The translations under genes were made by a program, and so were the position numbers. DNA of 64,000 nucleotides, from NCBI GenBank assembly GCA_039944535.1, contig JBDUYP010000001.1, forward strand, positions 434,001 to 498,000, read 5' to 3'. Within the stretch, counting starts at the first letter, position 1; each line of letters starts with the position of its first letter. Below are positions 17,261 through 26,149 of the stretch, one piece after another. The notes under the pieces were generated by a model. That model ran no database searches. It was not told the DNA's origin and saw nothing but the letters and a program-made list of their open reading frames with translations. Origin of the DNA: JAMZMI01 sp039944535. GTDB taxonomy: Bacteria > Bacteroidota > Bacteroidia > Cytophagales > Cyclobacteriaceae.

Positions 17261-17548
17261 TTATTTAGCCGTTACTTCGATTGAAAGATCCAGAGCGTTG
17301 GCCACAAGTGCCAAGTTAGAAATCCGAATGTCTTCACCATTCTCAATTCTAGAAATGTAAGGTCTTTGTTTTCCAATCCGATCAGCTAGTTCGTTCTGAC
17401 TTAGTTTCAGTTCCTTTCTCCTGCTCTTAATGATCTGACCGAAATAAAATGAAAAGGCTTCCTCCCTGAACTGTTCACGTTGTTCAGTTCCTCGTTCACC
17501 ATAGCGTTCGTTCAATAGTTCTTTTGCACTTTTAGCTTTCATAATCAT
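17261..17548 (-). CDS. Cassette gene: HigA-type XRE antitoxin
   Basis: A 95-residue protein with a helix-turn-helix of the XRE family: KLSQNELADRIGKQRPYISRIENGEDIRISNLALVANAL (about 49-87). The start overlaps the end of a degenerate HigB-like frame (ATGA, 17545-17548), giving the usual toxin-then-antitoxin order. The antitoxin is intact. It would bind the inverted repeat upstream at 17835-17852. Confidence 0.8.
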   Translation of the reverse strand: MIMKAKSAKELLNERYGERGTEQREQFREEAFSFYFGQIIKSRRKELKLSQNELADRIGKQRPYISRIENGEDIRISNLALVANALDLSIEVTAK

Positions 17549-17818
17549 TCATTTTCATTCAAATAATCTTCAAGAATTCGTTCAGCCCTTTTGATTGCCT
17601 TTACATAATCCTTATTCGACTTTTTAAGGAATCCGTTCAAGCAAACGGCTTTTGAACATTCGTTGAAGTTCATAAAACTTACTCGATGGGAGTTTCTTAA
17701 CGAAGTTGGTGTTCACCACTCTGACTTCTCCAATGACTTCAATAAGCTGGAAGAATTTGTCAACAACTCGTTGATCTTGACTGTCAATAAATTCTAAACA
17801 ATCTGTTGTAATGTCAAT
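17545..17818 (-). pseudogene. HigB-like toxin, frameshifted remnant
   Basis: Two minus-strand frames together encode a HigB-like toxin. The first reads IDITTDCLEFIDSQDQRVVD through VKKLPSSKFYELQ. The second continues CSKAVCLNGFLKKSNKDYV to ILEDYLNENE, ending at the TGA that overlaps the HigA start. No ATG precedes the first part (an in-frame TAA lies just upstream). The gene is broken by at least one frameshift. Confidence 0.65.
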
Positions 17819-17834
17819 ATCCTCACATTACAAA

Positions 17835-17852
17835 TGTAACGTATTCGTTACA
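17835..17852. promoter_or_regulatory. Candidate HigBA operator
   Basis: Perfect inverted repeat TGTAACG-TATT-CGTTACA just upstream of the broken higB. HigA-type antitoxins usually repress their own operon through such palindromes. Confidence 0.5.
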
Positions 17853-17922
17853 TAATAGTTCGGAAGTTCGTGAGGAAATATACGCCCAGAAGAGAATGGA
17901 GAACAATGCTTTATAGCAGTTG

Positions 17923-18366
17923 TTATGTGCAGGTTTGATTGTCAAACACCATGATAAAAGAATCATCATTGTGTCCAGTTACTTTAAATCCCATTCGCTG
18001 ATATAATTGCTGAGCTGGGTTTTCTTTTAAGACACTTAAAAATATCTCTTTACTTCCTTTGAAGTCTTCTATGACCGATTTAATGATTTTTTTTCCAATC
18101 CCTTTTCTCTGATAATTTGGATCTATTTGTATCTGAACAATCTCTAAACTGTTTTCTTTTTCGTCAAGTTTTAAAAGTCCAATATTTTGTCCATTAAAGA
18201 TTATAATTTTAGCTTGTTCGAAGAGATAATTGACTCTCAAAAGATGTTCTTCTTGACTCAGCGAGATTCCAGAGTCAGCTAGGTGATTTTGCATTGTAGA
18301 TTTTCTTAGCCAAAGAAGATATTCTATGTCATTTTCTACAGCTTTTCTATATTCAATTTTTATCAT
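17923..18366 (-). CDS. Cassette gene: GNAT-family N-acetyltransferase
   Basis: A 147-residue acetyltransferase. It shows the acetyl-CoA binding motif (IQIDPNYQRKGIGKKIIKSVI, QRKGIG pyrophosphate loop) and the C-terminal ENPAQQLYQRMGFKVTG. Substrate unknown. The stop codon TAA lies inside the recombination core GTTATGTGC (17922-17930), so the cassette border supplies the end of the gene. Confidence 0.88.
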   Translation of the reverse strand: MIKIEYRKAVENDIEYLLWLRKSTMQNHLADSGISLSQEEHLLRVNYLFEQAKIIIFNGQNIGLLKLDEKENSLEIVQIQIDPNYQRKGIGKKIIKSVIEDFKGSKEIFLSVLKENPAQQLYQRMGFKVTGHNDDSFIMVFDNQTCT

Positions 18367-18397
18367 TTACGGTTTAATGATAGGTTTGTATAAACTT

Positions 18398-18440
18398 GCG
18401 CATAACTAAGTAGAGGCATATGTTATATCGTTTGTTAGCT
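18398..18440. repeat. Very short attC-like site
   Basis: Only 43 bp: left box GCGCATAAC (18398-18406), complement of GTTATGTGC at 17922 with one mismatch, and right core GTTAGCT (18434-18440). On the minus strand it reads GCTAACAAACG...GTTATGCG, like a Vibrio-type attC in its boxes. Confidence 0.55.
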
Positions 18441-18454
18441 GGATTTTTTCATCA

Positions 18455-19855
18455 CTAGTTAGGAAGAAGGTATTGGTAACTTCCATCTGTTTCTGCAGAA
18501 ATCAACTTGAGTAGTTCAGCATCGTATTTTGATTCAACAAACCTTTCATTATCAAAAAAATCGTATCCAAACTTTACTTTGCCAGTTGAACCTATTCCTA
18601 CAGTATGAACTTTTAGGTGGTACTTTTTAGATAGCCTCGTGGCATTTTGGATTGATATTCGATCAGACCATAAGTTTGGCTCGCCATCGGAAATAAGGAG
18701 AATATGCTTCAAATTTGGATTAATGATTTTGTGATATGTTACTGCGGTAAGTATTGCATTTGATAATGAAAAATGTTGACGTTTCGATTGCAAAGGCTGA
18801 TAGAAACCATCCTCACAAATATTAGTCTTTATTGATCCGTCACTAAACATAAATATGGGTATTGAACAATCTATTCTCTTGATTTCAGACAAGTATTTTT
18901 TGGCATATTCAAGTCTATTTGGGTAATAGTCTTCAAGTTGCATTGATTCTGAAACGTCTAGGCAAACGACTGAATCACCAAAATTTTCAAGCTTTGGAAT
19001 GGAGTTTTCATTTTCGTTTAGGATTGTTAGTATTCCAGTTAAATGACCTTCAATGATCTCCTTCTTTATTTCGTTATACCCGAACCAAGAGACGAGTTTA
19101 CTAAGGTCAATTTGTTGTGCAATATTCGAAGAAAGAGTAAAACTGAAAGTTTTCTCAAAGAATAAATACCCATCCCTTATCTGGTTAGAAGTCAAGCTTT
19201 TGTAAGACGTTATTTGAAATGAATCAGAATCGATGAAAGGAACTTCGATAGGATAACCAATTCCTCTTCCCCTCATGCTAAAAGAAATATCAACTCCTTC
19301 ATTTAACGAAACCGTGTCATTTGTGATATGGGTTCTTAAAATTTCAAAAAAGCCTATGAGACTAAATAGATCATTTTTGTAAACCTGTCTATTTATTTCA
19401 ACGGGTAGTTTTTCAACGTTAATCTCAATTGATTCGCTAACTATAAATTTCCTTCTTTTGACCGAAAATTTTAGAGGGGGAATTTTAAATACACCACTAT
19501 GCATGGGACACATGGCTGTGGTAAATAATTCCCACGACTTGTATCCTTTGACTTCCACAGAGTCCGTTCCGATGTTTTCAGGATATTCGTGAAAATACCA
19601 CGCGTCAAAGGAATTTATTTGAGTCTTTAAGTCAGATATGCTATTGTCGAAGCTTGAGTAATTTTGAGGGAATTTGATACCATCCTTTATCTCTAACTTG
19701 ACTTTCAGAATAACACATTCGCATTCAAAAATTTGAGTTTTGCTAATTTGAGTTTTGAGTTTATAATCGGCAGAAGTATTTCCAAGAGTTGACTGATATA
19801 AACATACAATGAAGATTAAAATGATTGCAAGTCTGAGCCTATTCAATTTGTTCAT
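18455..19855 (-). CDS. Cassette gene: BatD-like protein with C-terminal von Willebrand A domain
   Basis: A 466-residue protein with a signal peptide (MNKLNRLRLAIILIFIVCLYQSTLG). Residues about 30-170 resemble the BatD immunoglobulin-like domain (KTQIFECECVILKVKLE, PPLKFSVKRRKF). The C-terminal part (about 295-460) is a vWA domain with the MIDAS motif DVSES and a later LLISDGEPN. BatA/BatB (vWA) and BatD are normally separate genes of the aerotolerance operon; here both are in one protein. Role unknown. The unit spans 18434-19889. Confidence 0.7.
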   Translation of the reverse strand: MNKLNRLRLAIILIFIVCLYQSTLGNTSADYKLKTQISKTQIFECECVILKVKLEIKDGIKFPQNYSSFDNSISDLKTQINSFDAWYFHEYPENIGTDSVEVKGYKSWELFTTAMCPMHSGVFKIPPLKFSVKRRKFIVSESIEINVEKLPVEINRQVYKNDLFSLIGFFEILRTHITNDTVSLNEGVDISFSMRGRGIGYPIEVPFIDSDSFQITSYKSLTSNQIRDGYLFFEKTFSFTLSSNIAQQIDLSKLVSWFGYNEIKKEIIEGHLTGILTILNENENSIPKLENFGDSVVCLDVSESMQLEDYYPNRLEYAKKYLSEIKRIDCSIPIFMFSDGSIKTNICEDGFYQPLQSKRQHFSLSNAILTAVTYHKIINPNLKHILLISDGEPNLWSDRISIQNATRLSKKYHLKVHTVGIGSTGKVKFGYDFFDNERFVESKYDAELLKLISAETDGSYQYLLPN

Positions 19856-19882
19856 AATACCGATTTGGGGAGTAATAATTCC

Positions 19883-20118
19883 AGCTAACGATCAGATATG
19901 GCGAGTGGCCACACTGATTCTAAAAAGCACTAAGGTAACGCAATCCCGCCATAACTCACAAAGTCTGAAAATGGCTTACACTCTGAAAATCTCTCCAACA
20001 ACCCAGCACAAAAACCAGCAAAAATCTCTGCAGTATTAGGGGGCGGGATGGAGTGGTCAATCTAGCATTGCAGTCTGAAAATAGCGATTATGGCCATTCG
20101 CTATATCGCCTGTTACCA
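19883..20118. repeat. attC-like site, family E (copy 1)
   Basis: Left box AGCTAAC (19883-19889), then CAGATATGGCGAGTGGCCAC; the right arm has GGCCATTCGCTATATCG, then core GTTACCA (20112-20118). Pairing GATATGGCGAGTGGCC with GGCCATTCGCTATATC leaves two mismatches. The large loop holds no gene. Confidence 0.72.
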
Positions 20119-20123
20119 GTCGT

Positions 20124-20756
20124 TTATTCGATATATCCTGTAAATTTCATTTGTTCTAGTTGACCAGTTCGGAAGTCAAAATCCATGAATTGTGCCCACA
20201 TCATATCGGCTATTCGATAAGTATTGTTGTTCTGAACTACTGAGTCTGGAAGTTCAAATACTTTTCCAAATTGTTCTTCCGACATGCCGATTTTCACTCG
20301 GCTTACTTTTGCCAGTTCTTCACTTCTTAGCAATGCGAAACAGACAATTTCCTTGTCACCAGTTTTGTAAATTGTTATGCTGTCATCGTTGTGAATAAAA
20401 GTGAACATAGTGTCAACTAGATTCTCCACGTAGAGGTTATCCGTTGTTTTGTATTTGAATTTGATGTTCCGGCTTCTTAGTTCGTTCACCAGTTTATCGT
20501 TAAATAGTTCGGCTGCATATTCCTCATCAGAATATTCAAAATCAATGTTCTCTAATGGAAGAAATTTTGGTGTTGGTTCGTTAGCTAAAATTATATCTTG
20601 TTCAGGTTGGGTGGAGTCAGCAACAACTGAGTTGATAAGAGTGTCAGATGGAATTTCTCCCAATTGTTCAGTCGTTTCAGCTGGTTTTGTCTGTTGGTTG
20701 CAGGCAAACAATAGGGTAAGTATAGATAGAACTGCTATTTTTCTCATTGTGGTCAT
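20124..20756 (-). CDS. Cassette gene: lipoprotein of unknown function
   Basis: A 210-residue protein with a lipoprotein signal (MRKIAVLSILTLLFAC). An acidic, Thr/Pro-rich linker (about 20-60) follows, then a globular domain ending in DFDFRTGQLEQMKFTGYIE. I do not recognise the family. The next box (TGGTAA) has lost one base compared with the expected complement of GTTACCA. Confidence 0.65.
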   Translation of the reverse strand: MTTMRKIAVLSILTLLFACNQQTKPAETTEQLGEIPSDTLINSVVADSTQPEQDIILANEPTPKFLPLENIDFEYSDEEYAAELFNDKLVNELRSRNIKFKYKTTDNLYVENLVDTMFTFIHNDDSITIYKTGDKEIVCFALLRSEELAKVSRVKIGMSEEQFGKVFELPDSVVQNNNTYRIADMMWAQFMDFDFRTGQLEQMKFTGYIE

Positions 20757-20757
20757 G

Positions 20758-20978
20758 ACTGGTAAAATTGGCTAACGCGCACTGTGCGCGTTATTCATTT
20801 ATAGTTTTGTTGTTTGTTTTTTATTCAACTTAATGAAAATCAAATAGATACCCGTTTATAAGCGTTGGCAAGTGGCTAAGCGAATGCCTGTTACCCATTT
20901 ATTTCCCTAAACCTACCCGTTTTATTTGAATCAGGCAATAACGTTGTTTGCTTTATTGAATGGGACTTTACCCGGAGT
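20758..20978. repeat. Repeat family C (copy 3, truncated)
   Basis: Identical in order to C1 from the AATTGGCTAACGCGCAC head through GGCAATAACG and TTGCTTTATTGAA. It breaks off at about 20978, right at the stop codon of the acyltransferase gene. This marks a junction between cassette DNA and ordinary chromosome. Confidence 0.7.
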
Positions 20979-20981
20979 AGT

Positions 20982-22154
20982 TTAATCTTTGTCTAGCGTG
21001 TTTTGCGCTTTTTCCTGATCGGGAGTGAATAGACCGGCCCTTAGCATCTCAGGAACCTTTGTTTCTTTAAGCTCCGGCGAGTTGGGAAAATGAGGTTGAA
21101 GAACACGATCGTTCTTCAACCCAAAAAGCGGACGCAAAAGGCGAATTCTCCTGATTAGCAATTCATAGGTGCCCATGGATCCTGCAAACGTGAATAGTGT
21201 CAGCGCAATAAGCTGTACGCCAACGGGCAAGGCAGACTCGAAGAGCAGAACCGAACCCAGATAAATATAGATCATATGCACGATATAAACCGGATATGCG
21301 GCCTGGCTCAGATATTGGAGGGTTTTGCTGTTTCTGTTCAAGTGTTTTCGGGCAAAGCCAAAAACCGTAAATACCCACACACAAGACTCTACCGCCATGA
21401 GATAGTCGGGGGATTTCAACTCAAAAAAGACGATTCTGCTGGCGTATAATATTGCGGCCAGTATCAGCAAAGGCCATCTCCAGGTGGAGGTTAGTTTCCA
21501 GAAAGCCTCACCCGCATAAACGCAGAAAAAGCCGGTAACAAACGCAATCATGCCTATCCAGAATCCATGCATGGTCTGAGCGTAAAGTTCAAAGTTTTCT
21601 GGTGCCACGAGCTCCACTTCAATTACAAAAGGAACCATGAGCAGCAAAAGCCCCAGTGGTGTTTTGAAGAGCATCTCCACCATTGGCTTAATCCTGTCCT
21701 GATGTTTTTTTAGGTAAAAGAAGAGTGGCGTGAAAATCACCACATACACGCATATGTTACCCAAAAACCAAAGGTGACCTGGGTGAGCGTTGTAGGTCAG
21801 GTCCTGCTGGTAAAAATACTGCCAGAGCAAAATGTGCAAGGGCACGATGGCTACCATGCCAAACAAGAAAGGCACCAAAATCCTTTTTGATCTTTCGATC
21901 AAAAGGTGTTTCCAGCTGCGATTATGAATGGCGAAATAAACGCCCATTCCCGAGACAAAAAACAGCAATGGGATGCGCCAAACATTGAGCATGGACATAG
22001 GCACCCATATTGATTCCAGCGGAGAGCTGCTTTGGATAAACCCAATGAAAACTCCCCAGGGCTGAAAGCCGATCGCCACATGATAGATCAGCAGCAGGCC
22101 AATGGCTATGACCCGCAACCAATCTATATCGTATCTTCTGTTGTGTGCAGCCAT
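20982..22154 (-). CDS. Acyltransferase 3 family membrane protein
   Basis: A 390-residue protein with about ten membrane helices and the family motif RYDIDWLRVIAIGLLLIYHV near the start; the Asp-x-Leu-Arg and His are typical of acyltransferase family 3. These enzymes O-acylate sugars or membrane-linked molecules. The gene is about 4 bp from the ankyrin gene upstream and looks like ordinary chromosome rather than cassette cargo. Confidence 0.85.
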   Translation of the reverse strand: MAAHNRRYDIDWLRVIAIGLLLIYHVAIGFQPWGVFIGFIQSSSPLESIWVPMSMLNVWRIPLLFFVSGMGVYFAIHNRSWKHLLIERSKRILVPFLFGMVAIVPLHILLWQYFYQQDLTYNAHPGHLWFLGNICVYVVIFTPLFFYLKKHQDRIKPMVEMLFKTPLGLLLLMVPFVIEVELVAPENFELYAQTMHGFWIGMIAFVTGFFCVYAGEAFWKLTSTWRWPLLILAAILYASRIVFFELKSPDYLMAVESCVWVFTVFGFARKHLNRNSKTLQYLSQAAYPVYIVHMIYIYLGSVLLFESALPVGVQLIALTLFTFAGSMGTYELLIRRIRLLRPLFGLKNDRVLQPHFPNSPELKETKVPEMLRAGLFTPDQEKAQNTLDKD

Positions 22155-22158
22155 GATA

Positions 22159-22749
22159 CTAGTTGCTTACTTTGGCAAGGATCATTTCTGCAATTACCGG
22201 TCGCGTTTTTTCCAGACGGTCATAGTCCAGTTTCAACCCCAGTGGCCCCAGGCTTTTACCTATCTGGTCGTATGCCGGCTTGATGTCCGCAAAAGAGACC
22301 TGTAGCGATTCGAGTGCTGTCACTCCAAAGGAATTTCGCACGGTCATGTCTACGTTCTTGTTTAGAAGCGCACCTACCACTTCAGTTCTGCAATAGAATG
22401 CTGCTGCATGCAAAGGCGTGGAACCGTCGGAGCTGGTAGCGCTCAGATCTGCCCCACCTTCAATCAGCGTCAGAGCCGTTTCGGTTCGCCCGAAAGTGAT
22501 GGCAATGTGGAGCGGAGTGGAGCCGTAGGGATCTTTTTCATTCAGATCACTTTTGTATGCAATGTGTTCTTTGATGGCTTTTTCATTGCCAAAGAATGCC
22601 GCCTCGTGGATGTTGACAGATGGAGCATCCTTTACTTCCTGATTGGCGCTTTGCTCTGATTTTGCACCGCATGAAGCGATGAGTATGGAGCCGACAGCCA
22701 GACCAATGATGATCCATAAATTTCTTGATTCAATTCCTAAAATTTTCAT
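22159..22749 (-). CDS. Ankyrin-repeat lipoprotein
   Basis: A 196-residue protein with an N-terminal hydrophobic signal and lipobox (GSILIASC). It has ankyrin repeats: NIHEAAFFGNEKAIKEH, YGSTPLHIAITFGRTETALTLIEGG and DGSTPLHAAAFYCRTEVVGALLNK. It would act as a protein-binding scaffold in the envelope. It is co-directional with the acyltransferase gene downstream. Confidence 0.82.
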   Translation of the reverse strand: MKILGIESRNLWIIIGLAVGSILIASCGAKSEQSANQEVKDAPSVNIHEAAFFGNEKAIKEHIAYKSDLNEKDPYGSTPLHIAITFGRTETALTLIEGGADLSATSSDGSTPLHAAAFYCRTEVVGALLNKNVDMTVRNSFGVTALESLQVSFADIKPAYDQIGKSLGPLGLKLDYDRLEKTRPVIAEMILAKVSN

Positions 22750-22964
22750 TTGTAATGTGTGTTTGGTTTACAATAATTTTTGATGATACAAAGGTCAGGA
22801 GTGCATGGAGGCCAGACCAATGAACTATGCCGACTTGTTTGCTAACTATGGACTGAGGCTGTCAATTATGCGGATTTTGTATAAATTATGATGCAAAAGC
22901 CCAATTCAGCACAACCGGAGTGCTGACTTTTGCGCTTGGCTTCAGCTTAACCTACCTTCGGATC

Positions 22965-25019
22965 ATGTTAGACTTTCTTTCATCACCTGGCCCCTTTATG
23001 AGTGAGGTCATTTCCCTGATCGATGAGCACCTTGGCGATGAAAATTTTGGCGTCAGCGAACTGGCAGAGAGCATTAATATGAGCAGGTCAAACTTGCTCC
23101 GCAAAGTCAAAAATGAGACAGGCTTGTCTGTAAGCGTTTTGATCCGGCAGGTTCGGTTGCATCGCGCCAAGGACTTGCTCGAAAAGCGATCACTGACTGT
23201 TTCCGAAATTGCCTTTAGAGTTGGGTTTAGCAGCACGTCGTATTTCACCAAGTGCTTCAGGGAGCTATATGGGTACCCTCCCGGTGAGCATGCCAAACAG
23301 CATGAGGCCAATGTGAGTGAAACAGGTTCTACAAACAACGGGAAGTACCGCACCGTCAGCTTTTTGGTAGCAGGGGTGTTGATTTTGGGCACCATTTTGT
23401 TTCTGATTGTCAAATACTCAGCGGATGATAAGGTTGACTTGCCAAGGTCTGTGGCTGTTTTGCCATTCAAAAATGATAGCGCCGACAGTACCAACGTGTA
23501 CCTGATGAATGGGCTCATGGATGCGATCCTTGACAATTTCCAAAAGGTGGAAGAAATCAGGGTGACCAGCCGAACGACGGTGGAAAAATACAGAGATGCA
23601 TCGAGGAGTATTCCTGAGCTGTCTGACGAACTGGATGTAAGCTATTTTGTGCAGGGGAGTGGCCAAAAGTTGGGGGATCAGATTTTGCTTACCGTACAGC
23701 TGATAGAAGGACCAACGGATAGACAGCTATGGTCGCGCAGATACAGGAGAGAGCTGAATGATATTTTTCAACTGCAAATAGAAGTGGCTCGCAACATTGC
23801 AGCTGAGATTGATGCCATCATCACGCCGGAAGAAAATAAACGGATAGAAGAGGTGCCGACGAATAATCTGGTGGCCTATGACTATTATCTCAGAGGGCTG
23901 GCTCTGCTAAATGACGAAACCGGAGAAGGCCTGGAGGCCGGAATAGTGGAATTCAAAAATGCAATAAGAGAGGACGGACAATTTGCCCAGGCCTATGCAT
24001 ATGTGGCAATCAGTTATTACTATCTGGATCTGTATCAGACGGAGAAGGTGCATACAGAGAAGATTAGAAATTATACAGATAAAGCGAAGCTTCTGAACCC
24101 TGATCTGGGCGAGAGCCTGATAGCTGAGGGTGTGTATCACATGCAGATGCAGCAATATGACAGTGCGGTGATCAGCTTTGAAGAGGTGCTGGACTATTAT
24201 CCAAATCTGGGATGGATACACAACTTTCTTTCCAACATTTATACAAGTCATTTACCCAACACCGAAAAATATCTGCCTCACGCCCTTCAGGCCATACGAC
24301 TGGTGGCGGCTCAGAAGGATTCGGTGACTGCCAGCTACTCCTACCTGCATCTGAGCAATGCGCTGGCGCAAACGGGTTTCATCAGGGAGGCAGAAACCTA
24401 TGTGAAGAAGTCTTTGGAACTGAACCCAGCTAATATTTACTCGGAGTACCTGTACGTCTATCTTCGACTGGCTCAAAATTTCAATTTGACACGTACCAAA
24501 AAGGATTTGATCACTATCTACGAAAAGGATACTACCAGGCTGGAAGTGCTACAGGAGGTAGCAAAAGTTTGCTACACAACCGAAGATTATGAGCAGGCCT
24601 GGTACTACTATCAAAAGTTTATCAACCTGAAGAATGCCTGGAACCTGAAGGTTTACGAAGGGGAAGACATCAAGATTGCCCATGTGCTAATGATGCTGGG
24701 CCGTGAAGATGAGGCTGAGAAGTATATAGCGAGCTATCTGGCATACGCCGAAGAAGAAGCGTCTATTTACCACGATTTGATCTATGCGGCTTATTATGCG
24801 ACCGTTGGTGATGTAGATAGCGGAGTAGAGCACTTGAAGGCCTTTTCGCATGAGGAGGGCTACCAGTACTGGCTAGTCATGTTTCTGGATAGTGATCCCA
24901 TCTTGCAGAACCTGTCATCACATCCAGACTTTGAGCCAACAGTCAACGCGATCAAAGACAAATTCTGGAAAAAGCACAAACAAATCCGGCAGATGCTTGA
25001 GGTAGAAGAGGTGATTTAG
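22965..25019 (+). CDS. AraC-type HTH / membrane / TolB-like / TPR regulator
   Basis: I use ATG 22965 (MLDFLSSPGPF); an upstream frame from 22920 is also open. The 684-residue protein has an AraC DNA-binding domain (about 15-105, ending FTKCFRELYGYPPGEH), one membrane helix (about 128-148), and a TolB/adenylate-cyclase-associated-like segment (RSVAVLPFKNDSADSTNVYLMNG). TPR repeats run to the C-terminus. This fusion puts a cytosolic AraC domain and extracytoplasmic TPRs in one chain, which suggests sensing across the membrane. It is divergent from the ankyrin/acyltransferase pair. Confidence 0.85.
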   Translation: MLDFLSSPGPFMSEVISLIDEHLGDENFGVSELAESINMSRSNLLRKVKNETGLSVSVLIRQVRLHRAKDLLEKRSLTVSEIAFRVGFSSTSYFTKCFRELYGYPPGEHAKQHEANVSETGSTNNGKYRTVSFLVAGVLILGTILFLIVKYSADDKVDLPRSVAVLPFKNDSADSTNVYLMNGLMDAILDNFQKVEEIRVTSRTTVEKYRDASRSIPELSDELDVSYFVQGSGQKLGDQILLTVQLIEGPTDRQLWSRRYRRELNDIFQLQIEVARNIAAEIDAIITPEENKRIEEVPTNNLVAYDYYLRGLALLNDETGEGLEAGIVEFKNAIREDGQFAQAYAYVAISYYYLDLYQTEKVHTEKIRNYTDKAKLLNPDLGESLIAEGVYHMQMQQYDSAVISFEEVLDYYPNLGWIHNFLSNIYTSHLPNTEKYLPHALQAIRLVAAQKDSVTASYSYLHLSNALAQTGFIREAETYVKKSLELNPANIYSEYLYVYLRLAQNFNLTRTKKDLITIYEKDTTRLEVLQEVAKVCYTTEDYEQAWYYYQKFINLKNAWNLKVYEGEDIKIAHVLMMLGREDEAEKYIASYLAYAEEEASIYHDLIYAAYYATVGDVDSGVEHLKAFSHEEGYQYWLVMFLDSDPILQNLSSHPDFEPTVNAIKDKFWKKHKQIRQMLEVEEVI

Positions 25020-25059
25020 TCTTGCGTGTAAAACCGGAGGCTATTGTGGGAATTATGCG

Positions 25060-25464
25060 TTAGCGCAGTTGTTCACGTACCCAGTTGATGTAAGCCTTTT
25101 CCTTGAAGTCAAACCAGTTCTGGCGATAGTTTGAATTATCAATGGCCCACTTGAATTTGCTAAAAGGTTTTCGTTCGGAAAGGAGTTCGAACAGCCGGAT
25201 TTGGAAGTTCTCGTCAGATAAGGAGTTCGCAAAATCCTCCATAACTCGGAATCCCTGGCGAGAATCCATCTTCTCAAATTTCAGGTAGTTTGACAAATCA
25301 GCGTTGATTTTGTTCATTGTCTCTTGCCAAGGTTCTGGTTCGAAATATTCATGATCAGGGTCGGGATGATGTTCAATCGTTCCAGTTGGTTCGTGAAAGA
25401 AACAGAGTTCGCCACAGTCCAAAAGCTCCGCAATTTCCTTGATATGTTCTTCCGTTGGCTTCAT
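25060..25464 (-). CDS. Cassette gene: UPF0158-family protein
   Basis: A 134-residue protein of the UPF0158 type, with FRVMEDFANSL, then LFELLSERKPFSKFKWAID and WFDFKEKAYINWVREQL. No function is known. Its stop codon TAA sits in the core GTTAGCG (25059-25065). Unlike most units, this left core is not complementary to the right box (TTATAAC, 25486-25492), so the left junction has probably been replaced. Confidence 0.75.
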   Translation of the reverse strand: MKPTEEHIKEIAELLDCGELCFFHEPTGTIEHHPDPDHEYFEPEPWQETMNKINADLSNYLKFEKMDSRQGFRVMEDFANSLSDENFQIRLFELLSERKPFSKFKWAIDNSNYRQNWFDFKEKAYINWVREQLR

Positions 25465-25485
25465 CTATGTCTTGAAGAGTGTGGT

Positions 25486-25713
25486 TTATAACGCTCAGAT
25501 ATGGCGCTGTGGCCCGATCTTAATTAATTGCATTAAAAGTAGCTTTTCTGCCGGTGCATTCAAAGTATCAAGTCCTGATAGCTATCGGGATCCTACGAGC
25601 AGAAGAAAGTAGAAAGCATTCCAGTTCTTAGCGGTAGATGAGTGGGGAGTTTAGTTGAAACTTGGCAGAATTCTACGCAAGGCCGGGCGCTATATCGCCT
25701 GTGCCTGTTGCAC
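25486..25713. repeat. attC-like site, family E (copy 2)
   Basis: Left box TTATAAC, arm CAGATATGGCGCTGTGGCC; right arm GGCCGGGCGCTATATCG, then core GTTGCAC (25707-25713). The loop holds the palindrome GATAGCTATC (near 25580) flanked by AAAGTATCAAG and GGGATCC, shared with family D. Confidence 0.68.
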
Positions 25714-25848
25714 AACCCAATATATCTCCTTTTTGGATATACTGACCTTAGAAAATGCGGCTCAGGTCGCTTGAGTCATGTTGTGAATTTGTGAATAGTG
25801 CCAATTCTTCACAAAGTTAGAGTTGTGCAACAGCTACGTATGTTAGAT
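25707..25848. repeat. Repeat family B (copy 2)
   Basis: 142 bp, nearly identical to copy 1, from GTTGCACAACCC to the core GTTAGAT that starts the ParE cassette. Confidence 0.75.
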
Positions 25849-25855
25849 TTCGTAT

Positions 25856-26149
25856 TTAAAGTTCTGTTTTGTCAGGGTGCTGTCTGGTGTCCCAAACTCT
25901 CAAGATTTGAATTTCGTCTGAGTTAACACGATAAAAAATTTTATAATCGCGAACAATTTTGGAATAGATATCTCGGTAGTTGGTTCTAGTTCCGATGTAA
26001 GGAAACTGTGAAATTATCTCGGCTGATTTTTCAAACAGTTTCTCAAGTTTTTCTGGGTAAGAGTTAGATTGATTGCGCTCTAACCAATATTTATAGATAT
26101 TGACTCGATCAATAATGGATTTGGTTGTCCACTTTATTTCTTTAGCCAT
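25856..26149 (-). CDS. Cassette gene: RelE/ParE-family toxin
   Basis: A 97-residue toxin: KWTTKSIIDRVNIYKYWLERN at the N-terminus, FPYIGTRTNYRDIYSKIVRDYKIFYRVN in the centre and ILRVWDTRQHPDK at the end, typical of ParE-like proteins. It overlaps the upstream antitoxin gene by 16 bp. The frame is intact. The unit is 25842-26416, its ends GTTAGATTTC and GAAATCTAAC being perfect complements. Confidence 0.88.
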   Translation of the reverse strand: MAKEIKWTTKSIIDRVNIYKYWLERNQSNSYPEKLEKLFEKSAEIISQFPYIGTRTNYRDIYSKIVRDYKIFYRVNSDEIQILRVWDTRQHPDKTEL

